A stretch of DNA of 64,000 nucleotides from NCBI GenBank assembly GCA_963920635.1, contig OY987298.1:24592647-24656646 (forward strand). The letters are read 5' to 3'. The notes under the pieces are model-generated. The model saw only the letters and a program-made list of their open reading frames with translations. It was not told the origin of the DNA and made no database searches. Of the stretch, positions 57,143 through 64,000 are shown piece by piece (position 1 is the first letter of the stretch; the number at the start of each line of letters is the position of its first letter). The translations under genes were made by a program, and so were the position numbers. The stretch comes from Pseudeuparius sepicola. Lineage: Eukaryota > Arthropoda > Insecta > Coleoptera > Anthribidae.

Positions 57143-58938
57143 AGATGCCTGGAGCATTTACGAGCAGAAGCATTTTGAGCATTTTTGAGCAGGTCATTTT
57201 TAAATGTTTCTGGCCACTTTTGGTCACTGACCGGCAATTCTGGAGCATTTATGATCATTTATATAAATGTGGTCAGTTAGAGAATTATTAAGAATTTTTG
57301 GTCTCTTATTACGAGCATTTATGGTGGTCAGTTAGAGAATTAATAAAATTGTTTGGACACTTATGAGCATTTATGGTGGTCAGTTAGAGAATTAATAAGA
57401 ATTTTAGGTCACTTTTGGGCATTTATGGTCATTTATAAAAAAAATCCCTCCATTTCTAACCTATAAAACTACAAAACCATTTCTAACCTAGAATATTGTG
57501 AACATGAACTGCGTGTGTTTCCTAGTTTTAGTACCCACTTTGCGAAATGGTCAAACAAAATTCAATAGCCTGGAACTACTTCAAGCAAAGAAGTGAAGAG
57601 ACTTATTTTGTTTTGTTTGTTTTGAATCTGAAAATGAAAAAATATATATTTTTATAGATGGCAAATGTCCGAGCATTTATGATTTTGAGCAGGGCGCTTT
57701 TAAAAATGTCCGCCGAGGCTTCGAGCATTTATGGACATTTTTGAAAATGGTGCCATTCGATTGCTTGTGAAAAGACCTTTAAAACAAGACCCCATATGTA
57801 TGACTTTTGATTAAAAAAGTATAAAGTAAAACAAAAATAAAAAAAATTAAAATATGTAAAATTTAAAAAAAAGTTTCTAGTTACAGGTTGAAGACAGATT
57901 TAGAAGACCCAACGCGTAGGTACATGTAGGATGTAGGTTAGCAATCAATAAAATATTCCAGTATTGTTAAAATTTAAAATTATTAAAATAAGTTTTGATC
58001 TGAAATTCAATTATAATTATTGCAATAAAATTACCTGAATTGATTAACAATGAGAGCTATATTCAATACTTACATCTACATCAGAAATACTTTTTACATT
58101 GTTGTTACTACTAAATCTAAATAACTTCTTTATCTGTACTGGAGACTGGAGCCTTTGAACATTGAATTAAATGTTTTCTCATTCTTCCTGCATGGGCAAA
58201 ATATTCAGCTTTACAAAATTCACAAATAGCATATTTTAATTTTTGGTCACTAATCTGTGGTAGGTAGGTACACAGTTTGGCAATATTCTAGGTTAGAATT
58301 AGAAACGGTTTTGTAGTTTTATAGGTTAGAAATGGAGTTTTTTTTTTATAAATGACCATAAATGCTCAAAAGTGACCAGAAATTCTCATTAATTCTCTAA
58401 CTGATGACATTTATATAAATGATCATAAATGCTCCAAAACTGCCGGACAGTGACCAAAATGCCCTGCTCATAAATGCTCAAAATGCTTCTGCTCATAAGT
58501 GCTCCAGCCATCTATATATAACTTTTGTTATCCTTGATAGGTACTACTCGTCTGTTTTTTATAATAGCGAAAAAAATAAAATCAAAATAATATATACTGA
58601 GAAGTATTTTTATTTTATTTTAACAATATTTGAATATTTTATTGATTGCTAACCTAACTAACATACATCATACATGTACCTATGCGAGGGGGCTTCTAAA
58701 CCTGTCTGTAACTAAATAGAAATGTTAAATATTTTATATTTTTAATTTTTTTAATTTTTGTTTACCTTATATACTTTTTTAATCAAAAGTCATACATATG
58801 GGGTCTTGTTTTAAAGGTCTTTCAACAAGCTAGCGAATGGCGCCATTTTCAAAAATGACCGTAAATGCTCGAGGTCTTGGCGGTCACTTTTAAAAGTGAC
58901 CTGGTCAAAATCATAAATGCTCAGTCATTTGCCATCTA
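57143..58938. mobile_element. AGCATTTATG-repeat element with a nested inverted copy
   Basis: The outer copy starts ATAGATGCCTGGAGCATTTA (57,143) and ends CATTTGCCATCTATA (58,938). An inverted copy with both termini (57,654 TATAGATGGCAAATGTCCGA to 58,506 CTCCAGCCATCTATA) lies inside it, so sequence such as CCCCATATGTATGACTTTTG occurs on both sides. AGCATTTATG repeats fill the subterminal 400 bp. It lies in a 3.7-kb Ric1 intron. Superfamily unknown; no coding sequence. Confidence 0.75.
57654..58506. mobile_element. nested 853-bp copy of the AGCATTTATG element
   Basis: A complete copy in opposite orientation to its host copy, with TATAGATGGC at one end and GCCATCTATA at the other. Insertion of a family member into itself is the simplest reading of the order of blocks. 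Confidence 0.7.
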
Positions 58939-59697
58939 TAATAAAAAATATTTCGATTATCCCTATTTTTTGACACAAGACCTATGAAATCACTTCGTGT
59001 GCCACGGCCTTTTTGGTGTTTTTGTCTGCTGGATGCATTTCAACTGTATACAGAAATATAAGCTATTTATGGCTGCTAGAAAATAAAACTGTTTTTTATT
59101 ATACATTAATATTTTTTCCAACTGTGCATTAAACACCCTGTATACTTCCCATTAAGTGTTTGTTATTATAATATACAATGTTGTTATAAAATGTATAATG
59201 AATATTTCCACTGTACTATGTATAGTCAATGGTGACAATTTTAATGTAGTCACTTCCAATGATGGTAGTGTTTTTTGCATACTTTGTCAATTTGGCAACA
59301 GTGATATTTTCAGGGACTCTTTAAAGTAAGGGGACTCAACATTATACTTTCCAAAGTGAGGCCTATTCTTTCCTCATTCTAATGGTTTCAGTGATGCCAA
59401 GTATGCCATTTTATTGGAGAATCTATGAATATAACAGGTACTTTGATTGTTAGTAGAAATTAATAATGGTTTCCATGATTTCTAAAAATTAGACTTGACA
59501 ATTTTGTGTATACAAGTGCAGAATGTGGCAACTGTCAAATGAAGGAAATTTATTTCTTTATAGTTGAAATCGATTTCCAGCAATTATTTCCACGAATTTA
59601 TGTAATAAGTATGGTAAGTCAGTAGTGCCGATTTTGCTTATTTAAGAATTTGTCGCTATTGCACCTTGTTACCAGATTCCTCAATCCATTTGTAAAA

Positions 59698-60026
59698 TGA
59701 CTACGTTTATCTCGACGAGTTCGATCTGATTGAGAGAAGGTTTGAATTCACTGGAGCAGACTCAAATAGACGTCGTAAACCCTACAGATTCAAATTCAAT
59801 CAGATTTAAAATTTCAAGTCACGCCGCTATTTCCAAACAGAAGTTGGTCAGAATGTGCACCAACTTACTGTGGAATAAGTATAATAAGTTAATGTCCCTA
59901 GAGAGGATTGAAAACCGTAGGATTCAATACTGATGATGTAAACGTAGAATTATAAAAGATTTGACATATCTCAATCGGATCCATTTCAATCTGATCGAGT
60001 TGTCACGAGATAAACATAGTCTATGT
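59698..60026. mobile_element. ~330-bp MITE in Ric1 intron
   Basis: GACTACGTTTATCTCG-x-CGAGTTCGATCTGATTGAG at the left pairs with CAATCTGATCGAGTTGTCACGAGATAAACATAGTC at the right (imperfect, about 38 bp). The 67-codon frame inside is not recognised. Confidence 0.65.
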
Positions 60027-60698
60027 ATACTTGAACTTTCTTCCCTTGTTGAATGTATCTTCCCAAAGAACTTTCACAGATTTCGGGATGGACTAATAAG
60101 ATTAGGTCTAGTAGTTCTAATGATGTAGTTTTTCTCGGTGTTCATTATAAAATTTTTGTAATTTTATTTCTCTCCCAAGGTACCTCAAAAGCTTAAAATA
60201 AACTTGTAGTCGTAAATAAAAACTCTTTAAAAAAAGACCTGACTGAAGCTACCTGCTTAATAATTTAAAATTTTCGAAATACGATTTGTTTTAAACTACC
60301 TACTTATATGTAATGCCAATGTAATGGGAATTGTAGGATTACTAAAGGTGATGCAGGAAAAATCTGGTTGCAATTATTGGGACTACTACTACAGGCGGCC
60401 GCATTACCTTTAATTGACACATCTGAGTATCTGGAAGCTAGAAAAGTTAAAAATTGTGAATTATGATAGGAAATATTTTGCTTCCTTTAGAATCTATGGC
60501 ACTGGCATGTCACATAAAACCTGATGGCAGTTGAACACTGACATATATCATAACTTTGTATCAGCCCCCTTCTGGTCTCCTTGGAGTCAACAGAAAACAA
60601 ACTTCCCCTCAAGGCTTCACTTTTCCTATGACTGTGACATGCTGGGTCCCCTTATTTTAAAGAGTCCCTGGATATTTTGATACATTTCTCCTAATTAC
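60027..60698. other. Ric1 intron, no gene seen
   Basis: This is AT-rich intron up to the donor at 60,698. Nothing recognised. Confidence 0.4.
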
Positions 60699-60897
60699 CT
60701 CAATTGAACTTCAGATCGGTGCGACCCCTTGCTTCCAGTATCGGCGAGTTGCTCCAATATCTGCGTGGACGGAACCTCCCAGTTTTCCGTGCTGGTCGGG
60801 CTGCCGAGTACGTCTCTATCCTCGCCCCACACCGAACTGGCGGTGCTCATTATCGACTCGTCGATGGGGTTCGATTGCAGGACGCTAGTCTTGAGAC
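60699..60897 (-). CDS. Ric1: Ric1 exon
   Basis: 65 full codons. Acceptor TTGTTAG, donor TTGAG|GTAATT. The N-terminal part is a variable acidic/Ser linker (IDESIMSTASSVWGEDRD); the end, ADTGSKGSHRSEVQL-R, matches the conserved SKGPHKSQVQLR block directly before YLL in vertebrate RIC1, confirming the junction to the next exon. Confidence 0.95.
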
Positions 60898-61036
60898 CTA
60901 ACAACGACAAAGCAAAACTATTGAATAACAAGATGTCAGAAAATAACCATACATTGTCCACAATCCACAAATTGAGTGAGTAAATTTCAACAGGTCCTAC
61001 TTCCCAAGTTTTCATCAAACCTCATAACTGACTTAC

Positions 61037-61318
61037 CCAAACTAATGTTGATCTTCTTTTCAGCTACGTTCTTATTAAAGGCCTCCGTCTCGTTCTGAGT
61101 TTCGCCATCACTCTCGACTTCAAATTCGGCGATCTGGCTGGACTGTTCTAGCATGTTGTCCGGAGTAATAAGTCCGGTGTATGGCAGACCTTGGAAGCTC
61201 ATGTACCCACTGTCGCCGACCCTGCTTGCACTCGTCGGGTGTAAGTCCAGTTTCAGTGACTTCAGTTGTTCTTCAATGGTGTTGAAGGCTGGGTGGGAGT
61301 CCGGTGATATTCCCGGTA
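61037..61318 (-). CDS. Ric1: Ric1 exon (variable linker)
   Basis: 93 full codons. Acceptor CCTTTTAG, donor TTGG|GTAAGT; phases agree with both neighbours. It encodes a disordered region (PGISPDSHPAFNTIEEQLKS ... SRVGDSGYMS ... EFEVESDGETQNETEAF), corresponding in place to the poorly conserved linker of RIC1. Assigned chiefly from frame continuity. Confidence 0.9.
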
Positions 61319-61377
61319 CTAAAAGGAGACACATATGTCATGAAGGGCAATTCAATTAACCGTCTGGCAGCGCTCAC

Positions 61378-61646
61378 CCTCGGTTTTTTGTCTACCGGTC
61401 ACGCTGGTAGGAAGCGGATACGGCCACCCAAACTCCTCGTGCAACTGCTTCAACCCAATCACAAAGTCGTCGACTCTCGCCGCGCGGTCCCTCTCCCTCG
61501 CCAACCACCCGACCAGGTGGAAGTCGAGATGGGCGGCAAAATAGCCCAGATCGGAAAGGCAGTGAGACGACAACAGCCGTCTGGCGTGCTTCTGCAGGAT
61601 CACGTCGATGAAGAACTCCTCGGCCGTGCTGTTGCTTGGCGAGTTT
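61378..61646 (-). CDS. Ric1: Ric1 exon (conserved C-terminal helical block)
   Basis: The furthest upstream Ric1 exon in the window. 89 full codons. Acceptor TTTCCCTCAG, donor GAGG|GTGAGC. It encodes EEFFIDVILQKHARRLLSSH, then LSDLGYFAAHLDFHLVGWL and RERDRAARVDDFVIGLKQLH, ending FGWPYPLP. This is a close match to the RHARRLL...LGxFAAxL...RAARVDNFVIALKRLH...WPLP block of vertebrate RIC1, so the gene call is firm. The N-terminal WD40-like half and most of the PF07064 region lie beyond 64,000. Confidence 0.97.
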
Positions 61647-61879
61647 CTGAGGGAAATGGAAGGATTTCGTTTCGCTACCCGCCAACAAAGTGAACCCTAA
61701 AATTTAGGATTTACTTTCCAGCTATATTTAATATAGTTGGGATTTTCTAGAGGGCAGTAAAAAAATGTTTTGCACAACCTTTTGCAGTTATTCAGTCGAT
61801 CAATGAAGTAGTTCAAATGAACCATATTGGGATGTTTTTGTGGCAAAGCAGGTAAAGGACAATCAATTGAAAAATATGC

Positions 61880-62165
61880 CCCCTAGGCGAGATTTGAACC
61901 CTGGACTTCTACAGGGGCGATAGACAGTTTATTAACCAAGTAAGCTACTGGAGAATAGGGTTCCATCGGCTAGGTGGTATTTGTTCCAACTGACTATTAA
62001 TAAGTAGCGGCGAGATGTAGCAGAGTCCGGCGCTTGCTACAACTACTAGAAGGGGTTAGATGGTGTAGGAACCATTGCTGGTTATTCCTTCCTTCCTTTC
62101 TTTTTATGGCCTCTGCCTTTCAGCAATTTAGCCAATAAGGGGCATACGCCAATTCTATAAAATTT
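61880..62165 (-). repeat. possible tRNA-derived SINE
   Basis: The minus strand contains TAGCTTACTTGG (A-box-like) near 61,950-61,940 and GGGTTCAAATCTCGCC (B-box-like) near 61,900. TTATGGCCTCTGC and GGGGCATACGCC on the plus strand recur near 24,020-24,070. The segment does not fold into a complete tRNA, so a SINE or pseudo-tRNA is more likely than a tRNA gene. Confidence 0.4.
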
Positions 62166-63600
62166 TTGGGAAAGCACCCTAAAGTGCGTCTGAGCAGATT
62201 ACACTCATCTTCGCTTTCCGGAGCCCTCCTTCGCCCGCCGACTCAGAGGAAACGGCAACGACATGTGGCGCCACGTGGTACCACCATTTTATCGCCGGAT
62301 GGACCGGTCACTGACCTCCAATGGGGAACTTGCACAAAAATTAAATTTGAAAAATATTACTTTCAAACGTAATTTAGTGTCATTAAATGAACCACAGTTC
62401 ACAAAAAAACTCATTTTTTATTTTTATGTAATAAATATAAGCAATTAAAAACTGCATAATTCAAATCATTCTTGAAACGCGCCCTCCTTGGTTGTGACGT
62501 CAACTATCTCGTTGGTGGTGGTGCCTCTGGTGGGCGGCGGCACCATATATCAACTAATATGAGCGACACATGTAAACAAACTACAGCACCACGCAAGCTT
62601 TGTTTAGAAAGACTAAACGAGACCATACTATCCTTGTCTGTCCGTCTTGATATTGTTGATAACGTTTGAAAAGGGTGTGCTGAATTAAATAGTTATTTAC
62701 ATTGCGAGATGCGTAAGCGTACTAATTTTTTGTCCTGAGCAGCAAGTGTCACGTTTCTGACAGCAACTGAAATCCCACGTACCGAGACCTACATCAGAGC
62801 CCTCTGTAAATGGGGCCCCGAACTGTTTATTTTAACGTTCAATTTCCATTCTCATCTTCTCTAATTCTGTGTAGCTGTCATTCCTGTCACTGCCTTCTGA
62901 TCGATCGAGATATTTGACGTCACGACCATTCCCACGCTTTACGTATCGTTTCAAATGAATAGCGCGAGGCCACAACTTTAATCATTTATTGCAAATTAAA
63001 TATTGCGGTTTGAGGGCTAATATTTGGTATGTGCTCTTTCTATAGATAGGCAAATATATTAAAGAACTAAAAAAAATTGTTCAAGTTCCCCATTGCTTCG
63101 GCAGGCGGAGGAACATTAAGAATAGGGGTTATTTTTATGCCATTGTTGGTTATGTGAACTTCCCATTTGTTTTTATACCACCAATATTCAACAAAATTGT
63201 GACTTAATGCAAGTATCAAACGTTGAAAATGCTAATCTACAATGTCAAGCCAAGAATATTAACAAATAATGACGTACCTGTGTAATTATCAATAAAGATT
63301 TGTTCTTTATTTATTAGAATGGGCTAATACCACGTCCCTCGTAAAATAAACTGGACTGATTTTCCAATACAATCATTTGTCCCACCTACATACATATAAT
63401 ATCGTTGGTCTCCGCACGTAGTGGCGTAACTGCCAAAAATTCAAAATATGGGTTACTCCCGTTATATGCATATTTTAACGTCCTCTTTCATCTCACGAAG
63501 TGGTGTAAATGTATCTCTACTACTTACGTCAGGACAATTAATTCTTAAATTGGCGTAACTGTTAAAAGTTACAGAGTGTCTCACGTAGAGGCGTATATAT
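62166..63600. other. Ric1 intron/upstream, no gene seen
   Basis: A GC-richer patch at 62,210-62,330 and 62,480-62,560 gives frames on the plus strand without recognisable motifs. No further Ric1 exon was found on the minus strand, so the next one upstream lies outside the window. Confidence 0.35.
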
Positions 63601-63880
63601 ACTTTTTCTACAAGCGTGCTGAAAAGTGTCTTACTTTTCCGCACGCTTGTAGAAAAAATAGTGTTCCTAACTCTTGCGGAAAGTGTCTTTTCCACACTCG
63701 ATTTCTTGGCTGAACTCCGCTACGCGTCGTTCAGCCAACTGCAATCGCGTGCGGAAAAGTGGCACTTTCCGCACTTGTTAGGAAATATACTATTACGCCT
63801 CTTTGTGAGAAACCTACATGAGATTTGTATTTTCCAAAAGGTGGCGTAACTTAATTTACGCCACTTCGTGATGCGAGAAT
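63490..63880. mobile_element. nested hairpins with GGCGTAA/TTACGCC ends
   Basis: A hairpin at 63,602-63,659 (TTTTTCTACAAGCGTGC inverted) and an inverted pair at 63,663-63,787 (TTCCTAACTCTTGCGGAAAG against CTTTCCGCACTTGTTAGGAA) lie between outer CTCACGAAGTGGTGTAA (63,491) and TTACGCCACTTCGTGA (63,854). A composite foldback MITE. Confidence 0.65.
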
Positions 63881-64000
63881 TTTTAAATAACCGCACACAT
63901 CTTTTGGCGTATCTGATTAACACATGAGTAAATAGGCCTCAAATCCTATTCTAGAAATATCAGCTGCGTTTTACTGCGACTCCAATTCGATACTTTCGCT

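Noticed and set aside
60704..61693. plus-strand ORFs of 65-129 codons
   Set aside because: They are shadows of the three Ric1 exons on the minus strand, which show conserved motifs and consistent phases.
61880..61960. tRNA gene on the minus strand
   Set aside because: A- and B-box-like sequences are present, but acceptor and anticodon stems do not pair; a SINE or pseudo-tRNA is more likely.

Overview
This is animal, almost certainly insect, nuclear DNA. It is AT-rich and crowded with DNA transposons and palindromic MITEs, with small coding exons that have GT-AG splice sites and are separated by very large introns. The order of insect cannot be fixed from the sequence. There are no bacterial operons, rRNA genes or CRISPR arrays.

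Two conserved host genes lie head-to-tail on the minus strand. (1) The 3' half of Ric1, the Rab6 guanine-nucleotide-exchange subunit partnered by Rgp1, is present as six terminal exons between 61,646 and 53,445. Its 5' exons lie beyond 64,000. (2) The ceramide transfer protein gene (CERT, also called COL4A3BP/GPBP) starts at 41,337 and runs left through five exons to 3,230. These exons encode the PH domain, the serine-repeat region, the coiled coil and the FFAT motif. The START-domain exons lie left of base 1. All splice phases in both genes are consistent. The two proteins act at the Golgi (Rab6 activation; ER-to-trans-Golgi ceramide transfer), but adjacency alone is no evidence of a functional link. 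A further minus-strand candidate exon at 7,280-7,429 encodes an N-terminal MGNC (myristoylation-like) peptide. It ends in phase 0 before a strong GTAAGT donor, and phase 0 is also the phase of CERT exon 5 at 3,400. This could be an alternative promoter giving a PH-less, membrane-anchored CERT, or a separate nested gene.

The rest is mobile DNA. From left to right: a foldback at the window edge; a three-exon DUF4817/Tc1-mariner-type transposase gene (859-2,369); duplicated and tandem repeats (5.2-6.6 kb, 8.9-9.8 kb); nested palindromes (9.9-10.4 kb); long foldbacks ending in CAGGGTG (10.7, 14.6-15.8, 16.8-18.6, 27-28.6 kb); an exact 141-bp tandem duplication (19.6 kb); a TTAA-flanked MITE nested in a larger element (24.2-25.4 kb); and a nest of elements at 34.9-39.8 kb. 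In that nest a 4,970-bp element with 8-bp target duplications encloses a 3,341-bp element with perfect 9-bp duplications, tandem-repeat ends and a PHD-finger ORF. That element encloses a TA-flanked element, which encloses a palindrome. A sister 930-bp element with a perfect 9-bp duplication follows at 39.9-40.8 kb. Two pogo/Tigger-type elements with perfect 24-bp inverted repeats (42.7-44.1 and 52.0-53.1 kb) and a family with AGCATTTATG subterminal repeats, one copy nested inside another (57.1-58.9 kb), complete the intergenic and Ric1-intron landscape.

Most of the window is therefore CERT intron (3.4-41.1 kb), the 12-kb Ric1-CERT intergenic region, and Ric1 introns.
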